Shown one piece after another: positions 47,041 through 59,000 of a DNA stretch of 64,000 nucleotides (position 1 is the stretch's first letter; each line of letters begins with the position of its first letter). A program made the position numbers and the translations under genes. The notes beneath the pieces are model-generated. The model was not told the DNA's origin. It made no database searches and saw only the letters and a program-made list of their open reading frames with translations. The DNA comes from Musa acuminata AAA Group (lineage: Eukaryota > Streptophyta > Magnoliopsida > Zingiberales > Musaceae), in assembly GCF_036884655.1 (NCBI RefSeq), contig NC_088347.1:12348501-12412500 (forward strand), given 5' to 3'.

Positions 47041-48659
47041 AAACAAAAGCTCAAATGTCACATTCGACGTTGCATTCATTTCATTCTTATCCAAAGCACA
47101 TAACCAAAGGTTTGGATATCATATCAAGCATATAGAAGGTAAAGTGGGATCATAATATAATATGGTCTATCCATTTCTGAATAACCACCAAACATAAGTC
47201 TATCATGTTTGGGAGCTTCATCCACTCACGTCAAAGTGAAGACATCGGGGGCCGGTAGAGCATCGCGGGCTTTAAGAATAACTTTCTTTACCATTTCTAG
47301 CAAAGATTCACATTATCCCACAAATGCTATAGTACAAAAAGATAGTGTGAACAATAAGATTGGCACATATCAAAAGCATATACGGAATAACGGAATGCAT
47401 GTGCCTATATGAAACATTACGATACAAACATGAACTTTACATAATAAATTCAGGTATGCAAATAATTGAAGGACAAGAGTATAGAGGAATTCAAACCAAT
47501 AATGTAAAGCTCAATTGAAGTAAGGATTTTAGCTGAAATCAATTTCTAAATAGATGAAACAAGAATAGGTGAAATCGACCAAAGCTCGATTCTAATAGAA
47601 TTTGAGAGGCACATTGTATGAATTATTTGGATTACCAATTATATTCTAATTTGCACAAATAGGTGTCATTCAAGAAATGTATCAATCTACTTTTAGATAA
47701 ATAAAGTTTTTTATGAATTGGAGTTTCTAACAAGGAGTTATAAACAGTTTAGTAACTAAAGGTCAAAGAACAATATCTCTATTTTGTAGAATTCATAGAG
47801 TTGATTAGAACATATGCCTCAATAGGAATTTATACTCCAAATCTTTTAAATCAACCATGCACATAAATATTTAGGAGTTTAGTTTCTAATAAATTATGTT
47901 TTGTATAAATTATAGTTTTCAACAGAGAGTTATAAGCAAGAAAGTACTGAAAGGTTAGAACCGACAGTCTTTGTTTTACAGGTTTCATAAGGTTAGCTGA
48001 AATAATAATTTGGATAGGTAATTGTACTTCAAATTTATCGGTATTGATATCAAAAGAAAGAGCAATGAGTCTATTTTCAGATAAATTTGATTTTTCCTAA
48101 ATCAAAAATTAGTGCACAAGGTTATGGCTAGAAAAATACAGAAATATCATGTACGAAGCTAAAATCTTCCAAAATTTTCAGAATTAAAATGAAATCAGAT
48201 ATTATGATTACTATAGGAAGGAGTTAGAACACTTGCCTTAGACAAATATGGTTTCCAAATTTAGGGAATTGATGCAAAACCTTAAGCCAAAGCAAAGCTT
48301 CATCATCTTCAATTCAATTCCTCTTACTTTCTCTTGTCAAGCCTATGCTAGTTGCAGCAAGTATCCCTCCTTTGTTAAGTTTTTCTTTAGTTTCTCCTCT
48401 AATTGTATTTGGTTTGGCTAATATAAGGATTGCAAGGTGGCAAGCAAGCATGAAAGAGGCTTATGTGTCATCCATAGAATAAACATAAGTGCCACAATAC
48501 TTAGGTTAGCTAGTGACATATGTCCTTCATTTAAAAAAAAAAAAAACTTAATATGAATCTTTCATAAATCATATCGAATTGTTCTGATTTATATTTAGGT
48601 CCCTACATTACAAACAAGCCCTTACAAAATTTTTAAAAATAAGAGATGTTACACTCTCC

Positions 48660-49400
48660 CCTCTTTAAAAGAAAATTTTAGCCCTTTAAATTTGTCATAC
48701 CTCCTTTGATGAAAAGATGAGATCAAGATTGCACCTAGATAAAGGCCATCAATATCATTGAGTCTTGCCCTTTCCTCATAACATTCAAATTATAATTTTC
48801 TTCTAATAACTTCTATTGTTTCACAACCAGACTAGCCATAAAACTTGTAGATTTTCTACTAAGTGTATCAGCTACAGCATTGGCTAAACCCGGGTGATAA
48901 CAGATGATACAATCATAATCCTTTAGAAGTTCTATCTATCTTCATTGCCTCATGTTTAACTCTTTCTAAGTAAAAATATACTTTAAACTCTTATGGTCAT
49001 TAAAGACTTCAAATGTCCGCCCATACAAGTAATGCCTTCAAATCTTTAGAGCAAAAATAATTATTATCAATTCCAAATAATGAGTTGGATAATTATGTTC
49101 ATAACTTTTAGGTTATCAAGAAGCATAAGCAATCACTTTCCCTTCTTGCATCAAAACACATTGAATGCTCTTTCTTGAGATATCGGTATAAACTACAAAT
49201 CCCTTAGTGAGAATAGGGACACTAGTCAATCTTTTTTTTTTTTTAACTTTTGATAACTTCACTCACAATCATCATCCCATACAAATTTTGCATTCTTTTG
49301 AGTGAGTGTGGTGAGAGGTTAAGCAAATCGAGAGAATCTCTCCATAAATCTTTTGTAATAACCTGTCATGCCTAGGAAGCTTCTAACTTCTATCACATTT
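48660..49400 (-). pseudogene. pol: decayed gypsy RT end and RNase H
   Basis: Read on the minus strand with many stops and shifts: RT end like SFLGMTGYYKRFMERFSRFA (about 49385-49320), RNase H with QEGKVIAYAS-type and TDHKSLK-type positions, and the ending VADTLSRKSTSFMASL (about 48890-48840). Integrase is missing: the sequence passes to the pol end and polypurine tract (48654-48665) before the LTR at 48653. RNase H wording fits a Tekay/Del-type chromovirus, with moderate confidence. Confidence 0.65.
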
Positions 49401-49404
49401 GTCG

Positions 49405-49505
49405 ATACTTCTCACTTAATCTAAGTGCAATCTTGATCTCAACTTTTTGTCGAAAGAGGTATGACAAATTTAGAGGACTAAAATTTTCTTTTAAGGAGGG
49501 GAGAG
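49405..49505 (+). other. forward end of gypsy pol and polypurine tract
   Basis: The same pre-LTR sequence as 48654-48735 but in the opposite direction (GAGGTATGACAAATTTAGAGG, AAGGAGGGGAGAG at 49493-49505), so an inverted joint lies near 49400-49430. Confidence 0.65.
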
Positions 49506-49893
49506 TGTAACATCCCTCATTTTTGAAAATTTTGTAAGGGCTTGTTTGTAATGTAGGGACCTAAATGTAAATATTAGTAATTGGATATGATTTGTGAAGG
49601 ATTCATATTAAGTTTTAAAGAAAAAATAGAGGACATGTGTCACTAGTTATCCTAAGTATGGTGCTACCTATGTTTGTTCTATGAATGACATATAAGCCTC
49701 TTTCATGCATGCTTGCCACCTTATAATCCTTGTATTAGTCATACCTAATGCAATTAGAGAAGAAACTAAAGGAAAACTTAATAAAGGAGGGATACTTGCT
49801 ACAACTAGCATAGGCTTGATAAGAGAAGAGAAGAGGAATTGAATTAACGAAGAATAAGCTTTGCTTTAGCTTGAGGTTTTGCATCAATTCCAC
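49506..49893 (+). repeat. start of a forward gypsy LTR, truncated
   Basis: TGTAACATCCCTC start, collinear with 11161-11550, cut near 49893 where Tork LTR sequence begins. Confidence 0.75.
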
Positions 49894-49964
49894 TCCTTGA
49901 TACCGAATTTATAACTTTGGATGTTCCAGATCTAGCACAATCGGTTATTGGGAATGGGAGTCAA
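49894..49964 (+). repeat. Tork-like LTR, truncated, left flank of the Tat insertion
   Basis: Matches the LTR near 16770-16845 (AGATCTAG.ACA, GGTTATTGGGA). It is 5'-truncated and continues at 62796 after the Tat element. Confidence 0.75.
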
Positions 49965-49969
49965 TCTTA

Positions 49970-50542
49970 TGATAGGGGTACAAAACTGACTTGACATAAC
50001 CCCCAGATTTGACGTAATACACCCCCCCACGTCGGACGCCCAGTACGACGCGCTGCCCCAGAAATAGCATTAACGACGACACGACACGCACCCATACCCG
50101 TCGTACCCGAACGTCCTCCTCGGCTGACCCATCACGACCGGCCGAGGCAGGCAAAGGCGCCAGCTGACACCCCCCATACCCTACGGCAGCTCGGCTCTCC
50201 ACGCAACGCCCACGGCGACGACAGACGCCGTCAGAGGTACGGTCATGCTCTGGCAGGATGGCCCATCAAGTAACATCAACCCCCCTTATAAATACCCCCC
50301 CGGCTCCCAGCGCTAGAAGGGGACCATATACAAGACTCCTTCCCACTAACTTGATCATTGGAGGGGTCGGGCCGAGACACCGACCCGACCTGTGTGCAGG
50401 TACCCGACCACCGTCAACCCGGTTCGTCAAGGCGGAGCTCTCAAGCCCTATAAAGGGAAACACGGCTGATCCCAGACATTTGGAGCCTTGAACTAGCTGC
50501 GTCAACCCCAAAGTCGCGGCCAGAAAGTTATTTACCGTAACA
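49970..50542 (+). repeat. 5' LTR of the Tat element
   Basis: 573 bp, TGATAGGGGTAC to TTTACCGTAACA. TATA box at 50287-50294. Confidence 0.92.
50287..50294 (+). promoter_or_regulatory. Tat LTR TATA box
   Basis: TATAAATA in CCCCTTATAAATACCCC; repeated at 62535-62542. Expected to start the genomic RNA about 30 bp downstream. Confidence 0.65.
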
Positions 50543-50545
50543 GAT

Positions 50546-50562
50546 TGGCACTAGAAGGAGGG
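50546..50562 (+). other. putative primer-binding site of the Tat element
   Basis: TGGCACTAGAAGGAGGG starts three bases after the LTR. It begins TGG as required for a tRNA 3' CCA. It is not the initiator-Met type; I cannot assign the tRNA. Confidence 0.6.
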
Positions 50563-50573
50563 CCGGTGTCCAA

Positions 50574-52690
50574 ATGTCAAGCGATCAGCAAATTTACCCC
50601 GGCGGATCCTCAAATGCGGAGCTCCCCGCCTTAGGGGAACGGCGTGACGAGACCAACGACGAACGCCCCGCAGCGGTGTCAGAACGTTACTAGCGACTGT
50701 TCAACGACCCGGGCTTGTCACCCCCTAGCGGCGCACCCGCCGACTCCTCGCAAGTGTCGCCCGAGGCCTTTCATGACCTCGCCCACCAGGTCTGAACTCT
50801 GACAAGCATGGTGCAGACCATTGTCTCCCAACGAACCCCTCCGCGTGCGGCGAGGCCCTCGCAGCAACAGGAGACTCTCGCCCGGACCCACGCACCACCC
50901 CCAGAACTTCCGGGCTCGCCTCGAAACCCCACAACCCGACCGGGGAGCACGGAAGCCGAGGGCACGATGAGCCGCCCCGAGCCCGAGGCCCCGACTGCTG
51001 ACTCGACGAACGCCCTACGGGCCCAGCTGCGCCTCGTCAGTCAAAGGCTGGATGAGGTACAACAGGAGGTTCGTAAGTCAAAAGGAGAACTCGGGACGGA
51101 CGGACACCAAGGATCTCCGTTCACCCCCGAGATACAGGATCAGGCGATCTCGCCGCACTTCCGCCTCCCTGCCCTGGACGCGTATGACGGCGCAACCGAC
51201 CCCGCGGACCATGTGGCCGCTTTCCGGGCCCAGATGGCGCTATTCGGGACTTCAGACGCCCTGATGTGCCGGGCGTTCCCGACGACCTTGCGAGGACCAG
51301 CCCGCACGTGGTACAGCGGCCTGAAGCCAGGGACCATCGCCTCCTTCGACCAGCTCGCCAAGGATTTCGAGCTTAACTTCCTAGCGTACTCCCGACCAAA
51401 GCCATCCATGGCGTTGCTCTTGGGGCTCAACCAGAAGGAGGACGAGCCCCTTTCTCACTTTGTGAACCGGTTTACGACGCAAATCCGTGGATTATCGGAT
51501 GCTCACCCCTCTCTCTTGATGCAGGCCTTCATGACCGGCTTGCGGCCCTCCAGGTTCTTCTGGTCCCTCGTGGAAAGGCCCCCCGTCGCGGTCCCTGAGA
51601 TGCTCTAACGGGCCAGCCAGTTCATCGCCGCAGAAACCTGGATGGTGGGAAGGCGAGAAGAGCACAGAAAGGTCAAGTCGGAGCCGCCCCGACACCAGCA
51701 ACCCACCACCTCCCGACGAAAGTTGGACAGGCCTGACCCAAGGCCTCCTCTTCCCGCCTTGAACTCTTCTCGGACGGAGATATTCCTACACGAAAGGGGG
51801 AAGGGGCTGCTCAGGGACCCCCACCCGATGAAGAACCCGCGAGAGCTCGCAGACCGCTCAAAGTACTGCCGATTTCATCGACAGCACGGGCACGACACGG
51901 AGTAGTGTTACGAGTTAAAAAGACAAATCGAGGAGCTCATCCTCAGAGGCCATCTCGGCCAGTACCTCCGGCCGAGCAAAGAGCAGTCTTCTCGTCCGGA
52001 GGGCCCGGTTGAGTGACACATCGATGTCATAGCCGGGGGCCCCGCATCCGGAGGAAGTTCTATGTCGGGCAGGAAGGCCTATGCCCGGACTGCCCCCGAC
52101 GAAGCCTCGGGGCGTGAGCCTGAACCCGAGATCACCTTCCCAACCGGAGCCGCCGAGCGACCCCACCACGACGACGCCCTGGTGATATCGGCCAGGGTAG
52201 CCAATGCGCAAGTGAGAAGAATCATGGTCGACACGGGGAGCTCGGCTGACATACTCTACTTTGGCGCCCTCCAGAAGCTGGGCCTAGCCACGGAAAATTT
52301 AAGCCCAATGTGCTCGACGCTCACCGGCTTCACGGGAGATTCAATATCACCTCTGGGAGCCATTACCCTACCTCTGACTCTGGGGACCCCGCCGAAATCA
52401 AAGACTGTCATGACCACTTTTCTAGTGGTCGACCTTCCCACCGCTTATAACGCCATACTTGGTCGGCCGACCCTCAACAAGGTCAGAGTCGTCATCTCGA
52501 CCTACTACCGGACCGTCAAATTCCCGACACGGGAGGGAGTCGGGGAAGTCACCGGAAGCCCCCAAGAGTCCAGGCGCTGCTACCTTACCTCCGTCTCATT
52601 GGGCAAAAGGACCAGGGGAGAGGCGCCTCTAGAAGATCCCCGGGAGGCAAAAAAGCCGGCCCCTCACCCTGAGCCGAGGGGGTCCACTTA
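50574..52690 (+). pseudogene. gag: Tat gag and protease, with five stops
   Basis: One frame from ATG 50574 through to about 52690, broken by stops at 50691, 50793, 51606, 51903 and 52014. Gag has a Pro-rich N-terminus, then the retrotransposon Gag domain ([42 protein letters not shown]). A basic segment with [13 protein letters not shown] is a zinc-knuckle-like motif. Protease has an intact [11 protein letters not shown] near 52226-52256 and the [12 protein letters not shown] end. Near 52690-52725 the frame changes to that of RT. Gag would package RNA; protease would cleave the polyprotein. Confidence 0.87.
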
Positions 52691-52726
52691 CGGGAAGCAC
52701 GGCCGGATCAGACGGTCAAGGTCAGA

Positions 52727-55700
52727 TCAGAGCTGCCCGAGCAGGAACGGGAACAGCTCGTCGGTCTTCTACGGAAAAATGCCGACATCTTCGCCTGGTC
52801 TCCATCGGACATGAAGGGAGTCGACCCCAAGGTCGTGGAGCATCATCTCAATATCCCACCTGACGCCCGTCCGGTAAAGCAAAAGCCCCGGCGCCACGCA
52901 CCTGACCGGCAACGTGCCATACAAGAAGAGGTGGACCAACTCTTGGCAGCTGGCTTCATAGAAGAGGCCAAGTATCCTCAGTGGTTGTCTAATGTAGTTC
53001 TCGTGAAAAAACACAATGGAAGCTGAAGGATGTGCGTTGACTACACCAGTCTCAACGGTGCGTGTCCTAAAGACTGCGACCCCCTCCCGAAGATCGACCA
53101 GCTGGTCGACGTGACAGTAGGGCACGCGCGCCTCTCTTTCATGGATGCCTATTCAGGATACAACCAGATCAGGATGGCGCCCGAAGACAGGGAACGGACG
53201 GCCTTCCTCACCGATCAAGGGATATACTTCTACAAGGTCATGCTGTTCGGGTTGAAAAACGCTGGAGCCACATACCAGAGGACGGTAAACAAGATGTTTG
53301 CCCCCCAAATCGGGAGGAACATGGAAATCTATGTGGACGACATGATTGTGAAAAGCAGAAAGGCCGGAACACACCTTGCCAACCTAGCCGAGACCTTCGC
53401 CACGCTACGCAAATTCAGCATGCGGCTCAACCCCACGAAGTGCGCTTTCGGCGTCACCTCCGGGAAATTCCTAGGGTTCATTGTACACCAGAGAGGAATC
53501 GTCGCCAACCCAGAGAAAGTATAGGAAATAATCGATATGCAGTCCCCCCGGACAGTTAAAGACCTGCAGCGACTCAACGGTAGACTTGTCGCCCTGTCTC
53601 GCTTCCTCGCCCGATCGGGCGATCGCTGCCTCCCTTTCTTCAAGGCGCTCAAAGACCCGAAGAATTTCCAATGGACATCGGAATGTGAGGAGGTTTTCAA
53701 ACAGATGAAGCAGCACTTGGCCAGCCTCCCTCGACTCGCCTCCGTCATTCCCGGCGAGAAGCTGGGACTCTATCTGGCGGCCTCGCCGCACGCAGTTAGC
53801 TCCGTCCTCGTCAAGGAAAGCTCCGGCGCTCAACTCCCGATCTACTATGTTAGCCACGTCCTGAAAGGACCTGAGGAGCGTTACACGCCGATAGAAAAAC
53901 TCGCACTCGCCCTGGTGCTCTCGGCTCGGAAGTTGCGCCCCTACTTCCAAGCGCACTCGGTGGAAGTCGTCACCGACCAGCCCCTCCGGCAGATCTTAAC
54001 AAAGTTCGATGTTGCAGGTCGGCTCCTCAGATGGGCGGTGGAGCTCGGAGAACATGATATCAGCTACGTGCCCAGAACCGCCATCAAGGCCCAGGCGGTA
54101 GCCGACTTCATCGTGGAATTGACTCGGATGGACAAAGACCTCGAGTGAACTCCTAAGGCTTCGACCCTACATGTGGACGGCTCGGCCAGCTCAAAGGGTG
54201 CCGGAGCCGGGCTGGTCCTTCTCGCTCCCGACGGACTCTCATTCGAATGCTCCCTCTGCTTCGGGTTTAAAGCCACCAACAACGAGGCGGAGTACGAAGC
54301 GCTCCTAGCCGGATTAAGGCTGGCCCTCGAGATGCAGGTGGCCGCAATACACGTCCTCACTGACTCGCAACTCGTGGCCGAATAGCTCAGCGGTGGATAC
54401 GAAGCTCGTGACGCGACCATGGCCAAATATCTGGCGCGGGTAAGGGATCTAACCGCGAAATTCCCTTACTTCACATTATCTAATGTTCCGAGGGAGGAAA
54501 ACGGACGAGCCGACGCGCTCGCTAAGCTGGCGTCAAGACGAACCCCCGAAGCATGGCCGGAGATAGAGGAGCTTCCCGCTCGTGCCATTGAGGTAGCAAC
54601 CACGGCCCCGGGCGGCGCGCCGACCACGTGGGTGCAAGAGCTGCTGAGCTTCAAGCGAGATGGAACCCTCCCCCTCGACGAAGTCGTAGCTCGGCGTCTG
54701 CACCGCACACACGCGTGGTACACCGAGGAAAGTGGCCGGCTTTACAGACGATCCTTCACCTACCCCCTCCTGAGGTGTTTGGAGCCTGACGAAGCCCAGA
54801 CCGTCCTAGCTGAAACTCACGAGGGGATCTGCGGCGAACACATTGGCGGGCGGACCCTGGCGCACAAGATACTACGCTAAGGCTACTACTGGCCAACCAT
54901 GTGTCGAGACGCAAAAGCTCACGTACAGCGGTGCAGCTCGTGCCAGCAACACGCCCGATAGCCTACGGTCCCCCTCAGTCCCATCGACTGCGCATGGCCG
55001 TTTGCCCAGTGGGGACTGGACCTCCTCGGCCCCTTTCCACCGGCCTCTGGGCAGCGAAAGTATATAATCGTGGGAGTGGACTACTTCACAAAGTGGGTCG
55101 AGGCCGAGCCACTGGCCACGACGACGAAACACCAAATGGAGAAATTCGTTTGGAAAAACCTTGTGACCCGGTTTAGGTTGCCCAGAGCCATTGTCACCGA
55201 CAACGGACCTCAGTTCGCCGGCACGAGGTTCCGGGAATTCTGCGCCGGTCATGGCATTCAACTGAGGTTCAGTTCGGTGGCCCACCCTCAGACGAACGGG
55301 TTGGCCGAGGTAACCAACCGATCCATCTTGGATGGCCTCAGAAGAAGAGTGTCCGCGGCCCGATTGACCTGGACAAACGAGCTCCCCAGCGTGCTGTGGT
55401 CGCTGCGCACCACCCCCAAGGCTGCGACCGGAGAATCCCCCTATAGCCTGACTTTCGGAACTGAAGTCATCCTACCGCCCGAGATGACTGTCGCTACGCT
55501 TCGGACAAGGAGCTATGACCAGGAGGCCTCGAACCAGGGACTTCGCGCCAACCTCGACGTGCTCGAGGAGCGACGCGCCGATGCACACCTGAAGGCCCTC
55601 TCTCACCAGAGAGCCGTCGCAAGGGTCTACAACAGAAAGGTGCGACCCAGGCCAATCAGGTTAGGCGATCTAGTCCTACGAAGGGCCGAAGTCAGCGACC

Positions 55701-55855
55701 CGACCCGAATGAGGGGGAAGCTGGCCCCCAAGTGGGAGGGACCTTACCGGGTTACCAGCGTAGTTCGACCAGGTACTTATCGACTCGCAACGATGGACGG
55801 TTCCTCCCTGCCGAGGACATGGAACGTCCAGAACCTTAAAAGGTTCTTCGTTTGA
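52727..55855 (+). pseudogene. pol: Tat pol: RT, two RNase H domains, integrase, with six stops
   Basis: One frame to 55855, with stops at 53024, 53522, 54146, 54383, 54878 and 54959. RT begins after [11 protein letters not shown]; its catalytic box IYVDDM (about 53330) is intact. The first RNase H spans about 53690-54110. A linker leads to a second RNase H at 54160-54530 with VDGSASSKGAGAGLVL, NNEAEYEALLAG and LTDSQLVAE, the archaeal-type domain of Tat elements. Integrase: HEGICGEHIGG...CSSCQ zinc finger, GLDLLGPF, VTDNGPQFAG and TNGLAEVTNRS (the DDE triad), ending in the KWEGPYRV module. Active-site residues survive, but the stops prevent a full product. Confidence 0.9.
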
Positions 55856-56085
55856 GGCCAATGCCCCAAGTTGAAGTTGTGCAATTTTCGGAGCTTAAAA
55901 GACACTGGAAAAAGACTCTTTTATTTATGAAGCATGGGATTACAAGACCCAACTTTCGAAGCAGAAAGACGTACTGGGAGGAGGTTTTCTTTACAAAGCA
56001 AGGGGCTACAACCGCAACCAGACCCGAAGGTCACGAAAATTAGAAAATACGGAAGCTACTCGGCTGAGCTGACCTCTAGACCGCC
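55856..56085. other. gap between pol and the antisense gene
   Basis: 230 bp where the two genes converge. It contains TTTATT at 55920-55925, which is AATAAA on the minus strand. No gene seen. Confidence 0.7.
55920..55925 (-). terminator. possible polyadenylation signal of the antisense gene
   Basis: AATAAA on the minus strand, about 160 bases after the antisense stop codon at 56086. Motif and spacing fit; function is inferred. Confidence 0.45.
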
Positions 56086-59000
56086 CTAACCGTCAGATCC
56101 TCCCATGCCATCATCGAAGGGAACTTCCTCCGGCATGTCCACATCCAAATCCTCAGGATGCGAGACAAACAGATCCGCCTCCACTTCCAGCCCGGGATGG
56201 CTCGTCTGGAACCGGTCAAGGGCGATTTGGTACCCATACTCGTAGGTAACCTGCCCCGACCGAGCCAGCCCGAGCTGGAAGCCCGGGGACTGTTTATAAG
56301 CCTCGATTATCTCCTTCTCTTTCTCCGGCCGCCCCTCCCGCTCGGCCGCCAGGGCTTCTGAAGCCCCCTTCACGTCAGCCAGTGCGCCCTCCAGCCGCTT
56401 GGTCAGGACGGCTGCCTCGTCTCGGGCTAGACGAGCCTCTGACTGTGCCCCCTCTAGGAGTCCCCGGAGATTGCCTTTCTCCTCCTCGGCCGCCTTCGCC
56501 TCGGACCTTGAGTGAAGGACCTCGGCCTCCAGCGCCAACGCACGCTTGTCGGCCGCCCCTGCCTCAGCTCGGAGACGCATCGCCTCCTCCTCGAGCTCCG
56601 AGGAGCGCTGCTCGGCCGCCGCAACCGCCTCCGGAGCCGCCCCGGCCCGCACCTCCTCGAGCTGTTTGCGCAGCTCGGCGTTGCGGTCGAACAGAATTCC
56701 AAGGGCCCGACCCGCGTCGCGGACCTGGTCTGCCAGTGCCATCGCGTAGTGCTGGCCCTGCAAGAAGAAAGTCAGAACGACCCTCGGGAGCACCACAAGC
56801 AGGAAGCCGACAGCAAAATGTTGAATCTCGGATTTTGATGATGAAGTCAATTGTCATTTGTTATCTAATCTATGTGTTGAGATAAGTGTGCAGGATTAAC
56901 TACGATGAGAGTAAGACAAGCAGCAGGTGTTGCGCCGGAGTCAAGATCATGATCACGTTGGGAGTTCGAGAGTTCGACGGAAGTTCGGACGGTCGTCGGA
57001 GGTTCAGCGAGAACAGATCCGAGAAGTCCAGAAGCTTGCCAAGTGGATCGTCGCAAAGTCCAGGAGTATGCCGGATGTCCGCAGAAGGATCACCGAGGGT
57101 TATCGGATGATCGACGGAAGTTGGTCGGAAACTCGCCGGGAGAAGCGATTGACGCATCGGAGCAAAGCTGCAGAAGTTGTCTTAGAGTTAATCGTAGTTA
57201 GCATGATGATTAAGCATGAAAATGGGAGGTGATCCCATTAGCTTAATCTTGGGGCAATTGGGCCCCTGAAAAGATTCAAATTGGGCCGAATGGAGTGAAC
57301 CATTCGGACCCTGATTGCACCAGGAGGTGCAACCGCCCCAGCCAGGAGGTGCAACCGCCTGGGCTGTGGGGTTGGGAGGTGCAACCGCCCCAGCCAGGAG
57401 GTGCAACCGCCAGGGCTGCGAGGCTGGGAGGTGCAACCGCCCCAGCCGAGAGGTGCAACCGCCCAGAGCTCAGTCTTCGAGCTAGACTGGGCGGTGCAAC
57501 CTCCTCTGCCAAGAGGTAGCACCGCCAGAGCTCAAGTTTCGAGCTCTGCCAGGCGATGCAACCATCGAGCTCAGTCTTCGAGCTCTGGCAGAGAGGTGCA
57601 TCAGCCTGAGCTCAGTCTCGAGCTCTGCCAGGTGATGCAATCACCAAGCTCAGTCTTCGAGCTCTGGCAGAGAGGTGCATCAGCCTGAGCTCAGTTTCGA
57701 GCTCTGCCAGGTGATGCAACCACCGAGCTTAGTTTCGAGCTCTACCAGGTGATGCAACCACCAAGCTCAGTCTTCGAGCTCTGCCAGGTGATGGAACCAT
57801 CGAGCTCAGTCTTCGAGCTCTGGCAGAGAGAAGCAATCGCCTGAGCTCAGTCTTCGAGCTCTGCCAGGCGGTGCCACCTCTCCAGTCAAGAGGTGCAACC
57901 GCCTGATCCCAGAATTCTGGGATTTGATCGATTTGATCGTTTTGAGCTCGAATTTTGAATTGGGTTGGGGCCTATAAATACCCCACCCATTCAGCACTGA
58001 AAAGATACAGACCTACACCGAAATCTTGATCTTTTCTGTGATTCTAAGAGCTCAAAAGTGTTGTAAAGCCTTTAAGTCTCCTCCTTCTGTTCTTCAAGTT
58101 TTCAGTTGTAAAGTGAGGAGAGAAAGGTCTGTAAAGGTTGTCTCCTGAGCCTGTCAAAAGGAGAGAAATTGTAAAAGGGCAGTTTGGCCTTCGCCCATTG
58201 AAGGAAGGCACCTAGTTGACGTCGGCAACCTCGTCGGTGGAGGAAGCCAAAAGTGGAGTAGGTCAAGGCTGACCGAACCACTCTAAATCTCTGGTTTGCG
58301 TTTATTTTCGAGCACTTTATCATTACTGCAAACCTCCCTCATTACTACTGCTCTCTGCGCTTTCACGAACAAGTTCTAAGTGCTGTTCTTCCAAATCTGC
58401 ATTCAGATGTAAATTCATATTTTCATACGTTACTGTTTACGTTTACATTTGATTCTGCAGAACTGTCTTCCGTGCTTTTACGAACGAGCTTCTTTGCAGT
58501 TTATACTTACATTTTGATCCTATTGATAACTGCAAACTTTCCTCTACGATTTTACGAACGAGTTTCAGCATTTAGACGTAAAACTGCATTCAGACGTAAA
58601 TCGGCTTTCCTTGCTCAATCATTAAATCTCAGTTCACGTTTACGTCTTGATTCCAACTGCATACTGCCTTCTGCGAGTATACAAACAAGTTTCAAAGTTT
58701 AGACGTAAATCTGCGTCTAGACGTAAAATTGTGTCTAGACGTAAATCTGCGTTTAGACGTAAATCTGAGTTTAAGACGTAAATCTGAGTTTAGACGTAAA
58801 TCTGCGTTTAGACGTAAAACTGCGTTTAGACGTAAGTCTGCGTTTAGACGTAAATCTGCGTTTAGACGTAAATCTGCGTTTAGACGTAAAACAGCGTTTA
58901 GACGCAATCTGCGCTTTGACGCAAACTGCACTTTGATACAAACTGAGAATTTGCTTTTGCATCATAACAGTTTTTGAACGAACGCAGCTTTTGGTTTTTA

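Larger units (their letters stand above)
43371..48653 (-). repeat. reverse gypsy LTRs (TGTAACATCCC family), two partial copies
   Basis: From 48653 downward on the minus strand the sequence follows the forward copy at 11161-14914, including a 30-bp array (47040-46388) and the following AT-rich segment (to about 45960). Near 45790-45760 the LTR 5' part reappears (sequence like 11345 onward) and leads into a second array (44310-43371), which is cut by the Sirevirus-like LTR. So one near-complete and one 5'-truncated LTR lie in tandem. No protein-coding genes; periodic frames are array artefacts. Confidence 0.65.

Noticed and set aside
50266..50511. Frames repeated at 50258-50511 and 62506-62759
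   Set aside because: They are the two Tat LTRs; the repetition reflects LTR identity and not a duplicated gene.
56086..56850. Coiled-coil frame starting MTSSSKSEIQHF as a stand-alone gene
   Set aside because: The first part of that frame reads through LTR and intron sequence; the splice acceptor at 56758 gives a better start of coding at 56757.
50808..56885. GC-rich genes suggesting bacterial contamination
   Set aside because: The region has LTRs, a target duplication, gypsy pol and splice signals, and is inserted in plant LTR sequence.
56382..56885. Forward frame of 167 codons, Pro/Arg-rich, opposite the antisense coiled coil
   Set aside because: Shadow of the GC-rich coding exon on the other strand; no family resemblance and it runs into the solo LTR.
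58692..58977. FRRKSA/RLNADL repeat peptides on both strands
   Set aside because: Translation of the 18-bp array in the solo LTR.
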